64,000 bases of DNA from positions 11,284,001-11,348,000 of the forward strand of contig BTRK01000001.1 in the NCBI GenBank assembly GCA_036245805.1. The letters are read 5' to 3'. Position 1 is the stretch's first letter; every line of letters begins with the position of its first letter. Position numbers and translations under genes: made by a program. Under the pieces are notes generated by a model. It was given only the letters and a program-made list of their open reading frames with translations, ran no database searches and was not told where the DNA came from. Of the stretch, positions 29,014-40,973 are shown piece by piece. The stretch is from Pristionchus mayeri. Taxonomy: Eukaryota > Nematoda > Chromadorea > Rhabditida > Neodiplogasteridae.

Positions 29014-32000
29014 CTAATGTACACGATCGCCTAAGTTGCACAATGTGTAGTCTAACTGGAATCCGTACTTGTGTCCCCGAGGCTCAAACTAAAAAAATAG
29101 CGTAAAGAATTTACTAATTTACAAATACAATGAAATTGCCGAAGCAATAACAGTGATTTGATAACATATAATAACTTAGTTATCATACTAAACATACTAC
29201 TGGGGGCAATAAATCAGTCCAAAATAATCGGATGTTCTCCTAATCACATTGGGGGGTCACTAATTGGAGGGAGGGGAAGGGAGGGGAGGGGGATTCCTTT
29301 ATCCTCGTCGAGTGATCCGAGACTGCCTGGAACAAATATTGTTTGGATTGCATGAATTTTTCTAATGAGGGAAATTGTTAGGTAGTAGTCACAATCGTGT
29401 TCAGCTTATCACACCTTTACAATCGAATGAAAGATTGTAAGCAACCCACTCTCCCTTCCCATCTACCATGCATACCCAGGTTTCAAACTTATAACAAAGA
29501 AACAACTGGACCATTTTTATCGCAATTAGTTTCTGCTGTGTGTTTTTATGCACGTCTAAAGTAAACAAAGAAATGTGTATCGAACTAACCAGTGGTGAAT
29601 CCGAATCCGCGCGTGCGCTTCGTCGTCGTGTCGTCGACGTTGATCTGCTCGCGCAGCATCTTAAAGCAATGCAATTAAGTTGATAAATTGCGAATGAGAA
29701 GTAGAAAGCGCTCCCCTTTAGAAAAAAATAATCGCATCAAGATTCTTGATTCAACAATGGACTAAATACAATACGATGTCAAGTCCCAGTAATGTTTCAC
29801 TAATTAGATTTATGTTCCAAAGAAAGTAGAACAGCAATGCGAGTAGGATTAATGCATAGATTAGATAAAGATTCAAACAAAATTCAGTAACTATGACTAG
29901 AAATCTCAGAAACCAAAAACTGCGCAGTATCGTATTATTCATAAGTCTAAAGGGATATTTTCGTTCCTTCACCTGACAGTAACGAATCCAGGCATTACTA
30001 TAGTGAATATAATTCAAGCAGGAGATATTTCTCAGTTAAATAATCCCAGTAAAATCGATGACTCTTGTCTACATTGTACTTTTCTTTTAATAAATTCATC
30101 TCGGGTGTCCATCAAGAGATCCCTTCTGCTCACCGGGTGGAATCGTGCCGAGGAGGTTCTTGAATCGGAAGCCGCGAACGTCCAGAATCGTCTCCGAGTA
30201 CCCGATTCCCTACATCGATTAATTAAATAATTACTAATGCTACTTTCAAATTGATTAATTCAATTCGTCTAGCTTTGTATCAACATATGCAACAACTCTA
30301 GATATAAATATATATAAATAGGACTGGGATTCATCAACAATAGAGGCATAGGGGGCAATGGATGCAATCGTTCACCTCTAGATACTTCCTCAGCAGTTCC
30401 CTTCCCTGCTTCCATCTAATCGCATTCGCTGACTCCAGTGGGTAGGCGTCCACATCGATGGGCTCGTTCGGATCTGCAAGAATTTAATTTTTCAAATTAA
30501 AATAGTTAAGTATATTGCTATGATAAATTGACTCGTACTGTTCGCATTTTACATACGGAATCGGGAAGCGTGAGCAATAAAAAGAAATGAGTTCCACATA
30601 AAATCAACAAACCGGGGGCGCCCTCCTCGTATTTCGGCGGCTCTTCTCACCTGTTCGTCAGGTGGTAGTTTTTGTTTCTGAAATAACCGAAGATGACTGA
30701 GCTGATAAATTTGTCTTCAACAATAATCCGGGATTAGTTCACTGTAACGAGAGAAAAATATAGTTCTAATTTTCAGAAAAGAAAAGACGAATATGGATAT
30801 GAACTAACAACGAAATGTGTGCAGGAAATGGATGAGACACGGCATACCTCTCCTGCTTGGGGCAGTACTCGAGCATTTTGATTCTCCTCACGAGGTCTGC
30901 CTTCAGATTCTCATGTCGCTCGCCGGGCCTGTAAGGGGAAGAACATAACAATATAATTTCCTTGGCCGAAATTTAAACGAAAAAAAATATTCATGTGGTG
31001 CTATCTAAAAACGTGGGGACCATCACTGTGCGTAGTCACACTAAAACAATCAGCAAGAATACAATAAATTCAATACGTAGATCAGCAATACGAGTATGGA
31101 AGAAGATAAGCAACTCACCTTCATCTACTCGTGCTCCTCTAGTGGTGCTTGCGGTCCTCCTCAAAGCCCACTCCGGGCACGTACTGCTCGCTCTTGTTGT
31201 GGAAGAGGGAGTGGTTGCCATCGCCCCAAGGGAAAGGCTGTAAACGGAGTAGGATTAATGTATAGATTGGTGACCGAATCAAACAAAATTCGGTAACTAT
31301 GACTATGGTTACTTGCGAGTTCTCTCTCTATCAAAAACGCATATTTACAGACACTAGTAAAAGAAGGGCGTTTCAAGTTCTCTCATAAAAATAAGGTTAC
31401 AAAAGTGCATCATGGTTACTCGAAAGTGAGCAAACCGCACAAATTTAAATAAATAAATGAAAAATAACCTTGTTGCGCACGTTGAGGTAGGGCTAGCTGA
31501 CGTCTCCCGTGCTTCGCGTGGTCCTGGAAAAGAGGAATATAAATACGTTGCTTGACCAGGGATAGAATGAACTAATAGTGTAACGTAAAGGAGGCGTACC
31601 TTTCTCCAGGTGGTGATGGTGATCTCGGCGGGCGCGAGCTGCCCGGAGGATGCGCGCGACTGCTGGGTGGCGCGAACAGCGAGGCGAAGGAATCCGAGAG
31701 TGCGGTTCATCCTAGAATATTTAAATTTAAACAACATGAAAATCGAACAATAAGGGGAAAACAACTTGGCGAAAAGCAAGCAAACCACGCGAGAAAAGTG
31801 GCCTCAAAAACATACTATAAATCGATTTTCCCATAGTCAAAGTGTGAATATCGACTAAACACGAACACGGCGCATGCTAAATAAGAGTAGTGGGTAGTGA
31901 AACGTGCATGGGCGTCCAATACAAGAGCACAAAAACAGAGCAATTGCAATTAAACAATGAAGTTAGCTTAATGACGCGGTTTTTGAAAGCGAACAGGGCA

Positions 32001-32432
32001 TTGAACAGAGGCGGATACTCTGGTGGTGATATGAGGACATGGAATTGCAGCAAATAATCAATAGAAAGCAGTGAATTATTGATTAGAAACTCCGAAAAAA
32101 GTGAATGCGGGAATAGGCAAAGATAAAAGAGAACAACTCACGAAAGACCAGTGAGTACCGTAACCTGCTCTGTAGTAAACTTTTAGCGATCGCAAAATGC
32201 CAATTATAGGATTTTTTTGCTGAAATCGCTCAAATAATAAATTAATGAATATTTTCTCTTCTTTTTTCACACAAATCGATTAAAAATAAAGTATTGAAGC
32301 TCCGCACACAATTACAGCCACAAGTTCATCCATTTTAATATAGAATTTCGAAAATGGAAAAACATGGAAAAAAATGTTCCACTATGGAACATTATGGAAC
32401 ATGTTTCTTCAATGTGGACTCGGTGCACGATA
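29014..32432 (-). repeat. Right arm of the 10.7-kb palindrome
   Basis: 3419 bp, the inverse of 21733-25358. At 29841-29847 a single copy of the 7-mer (GAGTAGG) marks where the 170-bp segment of the left arm is absent. The unidentified exon set is mirrored here (for example 30415-30470 and 30848-30930). Confidence 0.85.
31139..31710 (-). pseudogene. Cytochrome c oxidase subunit 6A-like pseudogene, right arm
   Basis: Mirror copy of the left-arm pseudogene: exons 31600-31710, 31469-31523 and 31139-31237, with the same frameshift in exon 2 and the same loss of the membrane span. The damage therefore predates or was homogenised after the inverted duplication. Confidence 0.8.
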
Positions 32433-32522
32433 CTTGCCCGTTATTTGCTAGTAAAACACCCAAGGTTCAAAATGTATAATCTCACCACTGAAATAAAAGG
32501 TTTTGCATGTCGTGTTCGGATA

Positions 32523-34581
32523 CATTAACACGGGTCTTCTGTAAGAATGCAGGAACGTCTGCCACCAGAAAAAAGTCATAGCCCCGGATTTCGATGAAAC
32601 TTGGTTTATGGATAGTATTGAGGGTCCGAAGAAGCTATATCTACTTGGTTTGGTCAAATTCGCTCATTATCGATTTTTTTGATCTACCTCTTTGAGATAG
32701 TGTAACTCGGTAAATTTTTATCGTACAGCGAACTTTTTTTTGCCAATCGACGAGGAATTTTGAGATCTGAAAAAGTTCTTCTTTCCCACATACCGAAAAT
32801 GTCGGCTTTAGGGTGTTTTTGGCAAAAAACCTGTTTTTGATGGCAAATATCGATTTTTTTCTTCATTCCCCTTCGATATTATTTTTGCATTCGATTATAC
32901 TTACCAAATTAGGTGGGGTCAATGTTGATCATTTTCCATAACTCGCCAACTGTAATGTCGAAATAGTATATGGAGTCCCGGACTTGGTCGATTTTTCCAA
33001 AAAAATGGTTTTTTGATCATATCTCAGTTCAAAATGCTCTATTTTCAAATTTAAAAAATGAAATCGAATACACTCGTTGAGTACAATAACTTCTTTGAAG
33101 AGGTCCGAGACGTAAAAATGATTGGTTTTTGAAATATTTTAGAAATAATGTTTGTACTGTCGAAAATATCTGATTCTCGATGTCGAAAACGATTCATTTG
33201 AGTTAATAATTGAAGTGTTTGGAATAGTAAGCATATTTTATTGATATAAAGTTATAGAGAGAGTATGAAATACAGTTTACATTTGTATATTAATATGTAT
33301 CAAAAAGAAATTCGAGCAATCACTGGTTGAATACATCAAGCATTGGATCAGAGAAAATCGGAGAGGACATGTCTTCGAACAAATCTGTCTGAGCATCCAG
33401 TCGTGTATCCAGTAATAGAGTGCTTCGCTCGCGACAATTCTATCGCTCTCTGGAATCTCAGCCATCATCGCAGATATGGAAAAGGATATGGATGAGGAAG
33501 GAGCTTGGATTGAAGATGAAGTTCCTTTTTTTATCTTATCAATCTTTTTTTTATCTTTTTATCTTTTTTTTTATTTTTTTAAATTTTTTTTATCTTTTTT
33601 TATTAGGTTGATGCAAAAGTCTTGCGGTTTTTTGTGTCCTTGCTTTGAACTATCATAATTCTCTCGTCCCAAATCACGATGACTAATAAACATAGCAATG
33701 TTTAGAGGTATGTTTGTACTTTACATACACGCATACCAATCAATCCGATATCGCAATCAACGCAATAAATTATGATAAAGCCAATTAGAATTTATTCTCA
33801 AAATTTTGCATTAAATGTATTTTACTGGATATTTGTTGTCAAAATTCATATTTGTTGTCAATTTTCTCTGAAAAAAATATTGGCGCCTGCACCTTTCTCG
33901 TTTCAAAAAATTTGAATTTCTCTTTTTCCAAAAATATGCGAAATGAACATAAAAAATGCAATATGTAGTCATTTACAGATTAATGCATTTCTCAAAAGGA
34001 TGTAACTTCCATCATCCATGAGAAAAAGTATGTATAGGGTAAAGATGGGAGCTTCATATAACCACCAGGAATTGAGCACTCATGCTTCAGAGGAAACAGA
34101 ATATTGAAAAATGTGAAAAAAATGTTGAAAAATGTCGATGGATAAATGTTCGCAATTTTAACTTTGCCCTGCTCTCCCCTCTCCGATCGGGCAATGCTGA
34201 TAGGGTGCGCATATGAAAGGGTATGCAAGGCCTCATTAGTAATTAATATACTGAAGGTCATCGGTCAAACTGAAAGGAAGATGGAAGACAAAATATCAAA
34301 AAACCGCAAGACTTTTGTATCAACCTAATAGATCTCAAAATTCAGCGTCGATTGACAAAAAAGTTCGCTGTACGATAAAAATTGACCGAGTTACACTATC
34401 TCAAAGGGTAAATAAAAAAAATCGATAATGAGCGAATTTGACCAAACCAAGTAGATATAGCTTCTTCGGACCCTCAATACTATCCATAAACCAAGTTTCA
34501 TCGAAATCCGGAGCTATGACTTTTTTCTGGTGGCAAAAGCGGCCCAATTTCCTGCATTCTTACAGAAGATCCGTGTTAATG
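32523..34581. repeat. Foldback element, about 2.06 kb, with nested mariner-type MITE
   Basis: CATTAACACGGGTCTTCTGT and downstream words (CGGACCCTCAATACTATCC in the reverse arm) pair between 32523-32769 and 34331-34581. The right arm starts exactly at the TA border of the nested element 33603-34328. No gene. Confidence 0.75.
33603..34328. mobile_element. Mariner-type MITE, 726 bp
   Basis: Ends TTAGGTTGATGCAAAAGTCT and the mirror ...CTTTTGTATCAACCTAA, flanked by TA (33601-33602, 34329-34330). The ends resemble mariner terminal repeats (TTAGGTTGGTGCAAAAG type). The interior is AT-rich and noncoding. A relative lies at 48902-49792. Confidence 0.8.
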
Positions 34582-35466
34582 AAAATCACTTTATGAAACA
34601 AAGTGCTTATTTTGAGAGAACATTTCAAAACACATTAACAAGGGGTTTATGAAATAAGGTAAGAGTTGGTGTAGGAAGAGAGGAAGGGCATAAATTTGGC
34701 GACTGATACCAATAGATTCCTATCAACTCTTATCGTGTTCACACGATGATACGTGATGTGTGCATGTTGGGGAGATGAAGAAATCTCATGAATGCGTTAA
34801 ATCGCGAAGATAAGGAGTATTGAAATACATGATGATGGGGATCAGGCATCACAATTTTATTTTCGTTCCCGCTTTATCGTCTTCTGTAAATTTTCAGCAT
34901 ATGGGAAATCACAATTGGGGAATGTGTGTTGGAGTAGTCTACGAAATTTTCAATTAGCGAGAACGAGCGGCTGAGTGTAACCCAAAGGAATATGGAGACG
35001 AATTATTGGAAGTTACAGAGATGTCGCTGGAAGAATGAACGCGTTTGCAGGGAAGATGCGGGATTGGATTGAACGGAATGCGGGCTGGGCCATCAAGCTC
35101 ACTAAACTGGGAGTGAAGCATTGGAGCCGCGCCACTACGGTCAGGACACCGTAAAACAGTAATCCCTGGAAAGCATCACTTACGACGGAGAGATTATCTG
35201 CTCCGACTACATTGGTAGCAATCGTTGAATACGAGGAATTCCAACTACCCTATGTGAGCACATTTTGCTTGATTTGATGAATGCATTGATTATTGCGATA
35301 AAAATCACTCATTTTCAAATTATAATCAATTTGAAAACGTAATGGAGCGGAGAGATCGCACATTTGCAATATAATCAGCAAAGCCACTTATAAACACAAA
35401 TAGGGATCAGAGAAAAATTCTAGTCACGTTGAAAAGGACTCTTATCACTGCACGCGCGCGCACACA
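34582..35466. other. Intergenic with an RTE remnant
   Basis: Mostly AT-rich without genes apart from a short LINE fragment at 35018-35160 and an alternating purine-pyrimidine run (CACGCGCGCGCACACA) at about 35450. Confidence 0.45.
35018..35160 (+). pseudogene. Short RTE-type LINE 3' fragment
   Basis: The reading KMRDWIERN and HWSRATTVRTP parallels KVRDWNQEA and QWSRATTVWIP of the RTE copy at 37.7-38.3 kb, with a frame change. A 5'-truncated, decayed insertion. Confidence 0.5.
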
Positions 35467-36420
35467 ATGGAAGTTATCGATCGGCGTGCTTTTCGCCTTT
35501 TACTTTGTTTGTACTTGCTTCTTCAATTTTTGCATGTACAAGCTCTTCGTTTTGTTATGGGTTGTTCTAAAAATGCTCAAAAAGTAACATAAAGAGTGCA
35601 AATGGCGCTGCAATTGGAACCACACGACAACCGGCCCGACCTCTTCTTCAAAAGTCCTGAGGGAATAATCTTCACCGAAAGACAACCACACGTTCTTCTC
35701 GCATCTCCGCCAAAGTATATCCATAGTTTTTTTGCCTTCATATTCGAGTGTTTTGCTCATCAAAAAGGAATATTCCAGGGAACTGACCATCTCCCTTCGT
35801 ATTCCAAACTCAGCCTCGCCCATTCTTCACTATGCCGGTTGCTTGTTTGGAAGCTACTTCTACACGAGGAAGAGGGGGTTGTTCCGTGATCTGGTGAACC
35901 GAAGATTTTCGGGAAATCATAATTATGGCTGCTTGCAGAATTACTTGCTTGTCTGGGTAGATCTACAAATGCTGACCTTCCGCGTTCTTCGAGAAACTGT
36001 CAGTGAAATGGAGCATAATCATGGGTAAACTCGTTTTAGCCCATTTACAGGATTCTTCAAGTGCGCTGTTTTTCCATCGACAGCCATATTATTTAGAGCG
36101 GTAAATTTCGCAACGTTTTCGCAAGCAATTTCGCATTTTTTCAGATCTGGAATTCTCAGCAGCGCGTGGCTCGTGATGCATTTCGAAAATATCGATGAAC
36201 CCATGCACGTGAATCTCAGTGGACTCTCTCTTGATGACTCGTGGATGATTTACAAAGAGTGAGTAAATATGTTTTTTTTCTCCATAATTTTGCAGTTACA
36301 AGATGTTCATTCTTCGAAAAGGAAAGAGAGAGTGGAGAGAAGCTACGGAGAATGTAATTGTTGTTCAGCATCCTGATTTAGACAACAAATGCGTTAGTGA
36401 TCTTATTATATCACAGGTCT
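35467..36420 (+). CDS. Unidentified gene with signal-peptide-like start, 3' end lost in a palindrome
   Basis: Proposed first exon 35467-35583 begins MEVIDRRAFRLLLCLYLLLQ, a hydrophobic signal-like start ending near HVQALRF. A coding stretch from about 35720 to 35998 (LFGSYFYTRKRGLF, then VDLQMLTFRVLRET) joins in phase to 36051-36100, 36145-36258 (SSAWLVMHFENIDEPMHVNL) and an exon from 36296 (YKMFILRKGKREWREATE). The link between the first exon and 35720 is unresolved. The last exon runs into the inverted repeat starting at 36418, so the native C-terminus is missing or replaced. No family recognised. Confidence 0.4.
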
Positions 36421-37045
36421 CACGAGTCAGTGGACGTGTGCGGGAACAATTTTCAAAAAGTATTCCCAATCTGAGTTATATTATTATGGGGAAATATCCT
36501 AAGGACGATATTTCGAAAAATATAGGTCATTGGTCCAAGAGCCGTCATTTAGGAATTTTCCACCTGGCTCTACTGTATCTCAGCTCCCAGTTGAGCTAAA
36601 AAGGTGGCATTGTGCTCAAAATGTGCGGAAAAATATTCTAAGAAACATTTATGTTAAGAGCTAAGCAATTGGTCATTGGTTTCAAAAGTTGTAATCGGAA
36701 AACCAACTTTTAGACGAAATAAAAATCTATAATTATTTTCGGAGACACCGTTTCCTGGAATTTTATTGCAGAATATGCAAGCTAAAGTGCATATCCATAG
36801 AATAAAAATATAAATTGAAAAATCAAGGGATGTGTATTTTTGAAATATTGATCCAAATATCGGAATGTGTGATTTCATCCATTTAAATTTGCAATTGATG
36901 AAAAGCAGAAGATGAATACGGAAGACCTAATACAGAATATGACGTTTCAAGGACAAATAAGCAAGATGGCACTGAAAAACTATAAGTTTAACCGATTCTA
37001 AAAATTCGATTTTTGCCAACTTGATTTTAGCCAAATTCAGGTGCT

Positions 37046-37643
37046 GAAAACTAAACATGTATGCATCTAGGCCGGTTAATTAGAAGTAAAAGTTAAACTA
37101 GTCACCCGCATTAGCGAGAAATTTTTCATATTTAGGTACTATGTTTGTTCAAGCTCCAGTTGCATTCGCTCGAATATGCAAAATCGATGGGGTCAAAATT
37201 GAAATAAATTCGATTTTGATGAAATTATTGTGTCCATTGCGTAATATTTAGTGCCAATAATTTTAATTCATGATAATTCATGGTAATAAAATACAGTAAA
37301 AATGAATATGGCTCATTCACTAAAAAATTTAAAAAAATGATATTGGAAAATTTCACTATTTTTATTACAGTTTAAATTAGTAACTTTTTAGCTTATTTTT
37401 GTTATAAATATTCTAATAATGATCATGGGCACTTAATATTATGCAATACACACAATAATTTCATCAAAAACCTTTTTTTTCAATTTTGACCCCATCGTTT
37501 TTGCATTTTCGAGCGAATGCAACTGGAGCTTGAACAAACATAGGACCTACATATGGAAATTTTCTCACTAATGCGGGTGACTAGTTTAACTTTTACTTCC
37601 AGTTAACCGGTCTAGATGCATACATGTTTAGTTTTCAGCATCT
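37046..37643. repeat. Nested hairpin element, about 600 bp
   Basis: TGCTGAAAACTAAACATGTA at the left end pairs with TACATGTTTAGTTTTCAGCA at the right; internal words (GACTAGTTTAACTTTTACTT, GGGGTCAAAATTGA) also pair. Noncoding. Confidence 0.75.
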
Positions 37644-40310
37644 AATTCAATTCAATTCAATTTCAATATTTATCATGTCAAGCGCTAACGCTAGATGAGG
37701 AGTGGTCGGTATTCTTCGGTCGTTGCAGACCACCAGTGGGGGCCAATCGTTCTTCTCAGGTCGTCTCTCCAGCGTATTCTAGGCTGACCTTGTGGGCGAC
37801 TCCGGCTGTAGGGAATCCAGACAGTAGTAGCTCTGCTCCACTGCTCCAAATCCATCCTTCTGATTTTGAGTACCCATTGAGCCTTCCGTTTCAGCGCTTC
37901 TTGATTCCAATCCCGCACCTTCGCATTGCGCACATTCTCGTTTCTCCATCGGTCCCTCAGAGTAATACCCAACATCTTGCGCTCCATTTTCCGCTGAGTT
38001 ACACTAAGACGCTCCTTTTCGCTTGTTCGCAACGCCCAGACTTCTGAACCGTAAAGTACCGTAGAAGAGATACAACTTTCGAAGAGTCTCCTCTTAGTCT
38101 TCATAGGAAGAAAGCGAGATGAGAGTAGTGTAGAAATCTTGCTCCAAGCGAGCCATCCCAGGCGAATTCTGTGTTCAAGTTCATTAGAATGATCCAGGGA
38201 GAGCAAATTCTCCCTCCAAGATATGTTGTTGCATTGACAAAGTTGAAGGTCAAATCGTCGATGGTAATGGGTGCTCGAGTGGTGCTGCACGAGGTTAGAA
38301 GCACGGTTTTTGAATCGTTTACTGCCAAACCAACGCGTGCGCATGCTTCTATTAACTTTTTCAACATTCGCTGCAGTTCAGGTCTTGATTTAGCTATCAA
38401 GGCGATGTCGTCCGCGTACTCGAGGTGGCTCAGGTTTCTTCCATCGATCTTGATTCCGTTAATCTACCAATCGATCTCGTTCATTGCTGAGCGAAGGACG
38501 ACGTTGAAAAGGCGAGGGGAAAGAGTGTCCCCTTGGCGAACTCCTCTCCTGATTGTGACTGGAACGAGATCCTCGTTCACTCAGATGACAGTAATCGATG
38601 ACTCGTAGAGGCGGCGGAGGAGGTGGATGAGGGTAGGATTTATCCCAGATGTCCATAGAGATTGCCATACCGCACTCCACTCCACACAGTCAAAAGCCTT
38701 ACGGAAGTCAACGAATCCGAGATACAGCGGAATACCGTATTCGTGAGTACGCTCTGCCACCTGCTTGATTGCGTGCAAGTTATTCAGAGTGCTGAACCCT
38801 TTCCGGAAACCAGCTTGGGTAGGGGGGAAACCAGCTCGGTCTCTTCAAGTGACACCTCCATTCTTCTCAAGATCACGCGGGTGACTGCTTTCATGGTTAC
38901 GGTAAGCAGAGAGATCGGTCTGAAGTTGATGATGTTGGTTGGGTCCCCTTTCTTGTGGATCAGAGAGACAACAGCTTCGACCATATCTTGAGGGACTTCA
39001 CCGGCTGCCAGATGATTGAGTAGGTCCGCAAGCACTGGGGCAAGGTGATCTCGGGAAAGGTAGAGCATGTCAGGAAGGACTGAGTCGGAGCCGGGAGAGT
39101 GTCCGCATTTTAGATGAGAGAGCGCGTCTTTTGTCTCATCAGGCTGGAAGGGAGGAATAGGGAAAGCAGCATGGGGAGGGATCAGCATGGGCTGGGTGGC
39201 AGTGTACAGCTTCTCGAAGAAAGTACGGACGGTGATCATGGTTGCATCTTGCGAGAGAGCACCAGTTGCGTCGGGGATTAGCAGTCTTTTTCGTGAAGTT
39301 TGTAAATAGAGCATTGCCTTGATGATACTCTTTCAGTGGCTGAGATGGGACGGGCAAGGGGAAGGGAAGCAAGAAGGTTCGCGTTTTCAGTGAAGGCGAT
39401 TTTGTTGAATTCTAACCGCTTCTTGCATCTTTGCTTCCGGCTCTTGTTGGGGAGAGAGAGGCATAGTCGGACAAGGCGAAGATCTGAGTCAAACTCAAAT
39501 CGGCCAACGATACCACAGTTGACTACTCTCTCGAAAATTGGCGTTGCAACGAAGTCAATCTGGTGGAAATTGGTGCCGTTTGGAGATCGCCAAGTCCATA
39601 TCCTGCCATTTCTTCTCTCGGGGAAGGTGTTCTGAATGCGCAGCCGGTTCCTCACGCAAACTTCAGTGAAGGTCCGTCCGCGTGAGTTCGGGGTCGGAGA
39701 TGCGTACTTGCCGACAAATCTTTCATTGCCTGACTCGCACGCAACTCGACAGTTCATATCCCCCACCAGGACTGGCATATAACCTCTTGGCGCACTCTGC
39801 AGAGCGGTCTCGACCTTGTCCATGAAGTCATCGTAGTCCGCATCATCGTAAGCAGATGTGGGTGCGTTCGCGCAGACAAGGAAGAGGCGATGATTGGGGA
39901 GTTGCAGAGTTGCGAGTCGTTCAGAGAGGCCTCGGAACAAAGCTCCTCTTGCGAGATGGGCACGGATGAGGAAGGCCACACCATGGTGAGCGGTTGCATC
40001 TCCCGAATGGAAAACAACTATGCCTGAAGGCGAAAGAGTGAAGGAAGCACAACCCACAATCCTCGCTTCCTGCACACCAATGACGTCCCATTTAATCTTG
40101 GAGAGGGCCAACTCGATCTCGCGAAGCTTGTCTCGTCGCGCGAGCGTCCGGGCGTTCAGCGTGCCGACGTAAAATGGACGACCCATCAAGGTGGCTTACA
40201 ACTCCCGCTTGCCAAAGCTGCTGGGAGAGGGACTCTGGCGGAGGGAATCGGACGAGACGAGGGGACGAAATGCGCACCCCACCGCTCGCCACTCGCGTTT
40301 TGGACCAGAA
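37644..40310 (-). mobile_element. RTE-clade LINE retrotransposon, near full length, inactive
   Basis: On the minus strand an apurinic-type endonuclease starts at 40189 (VGTLNARTLARRDKLREIE, WDVIGVQEARI, VLVGDMNCRV, QIDFVATP) and is followed by reverse transcriptase (FRPISLLTVTMKAVTRVI, GFVDFRKAFDCVEW, RGVRQGDTLSPRLFN, LEYADDIALIAK) and a C-terminal region ending GQPRIRWRDDLRR...HWW at 37691. No RNase H follows, as in RTE. Defects: SDHRLV of the endonuclease reads SDLRLV, the frame shifts near 38780, and stops lie after SSITVI and before INGIKIDG. The 3' end is a (TTGAA)n tract (37644-37664), as is common for RTE tails. Confidence 0.85.
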
Positions 40311-40973
40311 ATCTAAATTTGGCTAAAATCAAGTTGGCAAAAATCGAATTTTTAGAATCGGTTAACCTTTGAGTTTTTCAGTGCCATCTTGCTTATTATT
40401 TGTCCTTGAAACGTCGTATTCTGTATTAGGTCTTCCGTATTCATCTTCTGCTTGTCATCAATTGCAAATTTAAATGGATGAAATCACACATTCCGATATT
40501 TGGATCAATATTTCAAAAATACACATCCCTTGATTTTTCAATTTATATTTTTATTCTATGGATATGCACTTTAGCTTGCATATTCTGCAATAAAATTCCA
40601 GGAAACGGTGTCTCCGAAAATAATTATAGATTTTTATTTCGTCTAAAAGTTGGTTTTCCGATTACAACTTTTGAAACCAATGACCAATTGCTTAGCTCTT
40701 AACATAAATGTTTCTTAGAATATTTTGCCGCACATTTTGAGCACAATGCCACCTTTCTAGCTCAACTGGGAGCTGAGATACAGTAGAGCCAGGTGGAAAA
40801 TTCCTAAATGACGGCTCTTGGACCAATGACCTATATTTTTCGAAATATCGTCCTTAGGATATTTCCCCATAATAATATGAGTCAGATTGGGAATACTTTT
40901 TGAAAATTGTTCCCGGGGTGTCCATTTTTGCTCCACTGACTCGTGATACCCTTGATAAATGCTAAGTAATATA

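Larger units (their letters stand above)
21733..32432. mobile_element. 10.7-kb palindromic unit: 3.4-3.6-kb inverted arms around a two-gene Tc1-like core
   Basis: The left arm 21733-25358 and right arm 29014-32432 are near-identical inverted copies. Outer ends read TA-TCGTGCACCGAGTCCAC and mirror image, each with a TA dinucleotide; inner ends read GTACATTAG / CTAATGTAC. The 3.65-kb centre has no short terminal repeats of its own at these borders, so the arms themselves may be its terminal inverted repeats. The centre encodes an intact-looking DD34E transposase (minus) and a second gene (plus). The arms carry broken host-like exons. Alternatively a normal Tc1-like element sits in the centre of an older inverted duplication. 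Confidence 0.75.
36418..40960. repeat. Large foldback element with nested hairpin and LINE
   Basis: Arms 36418-37045 and 40318-40960 pair over more than 600 bp (CGAGTCAGTGGA, AGGACGATATTTCGAAAAAT, GGAATTTTCCACCTGGCTCT, CCAACTTGATTTTAGCCAAA). Between them lie a complete 600-bp hairpin (about 37046-37643, ends TGCTGAAAACTAAACATG) and an RTE insertion (37644-40310). Confidence 0.8.

Noticed and set aside
37736..38608. Plus-strand ORFs over the LINE
   Set aside because: Shadows of the minus-strand reverse transcriptase.
39336..39635. Arg-rich plus-strand ORF
   Set aside because: Shadow of the RTE endonuclease frame on the other strand.
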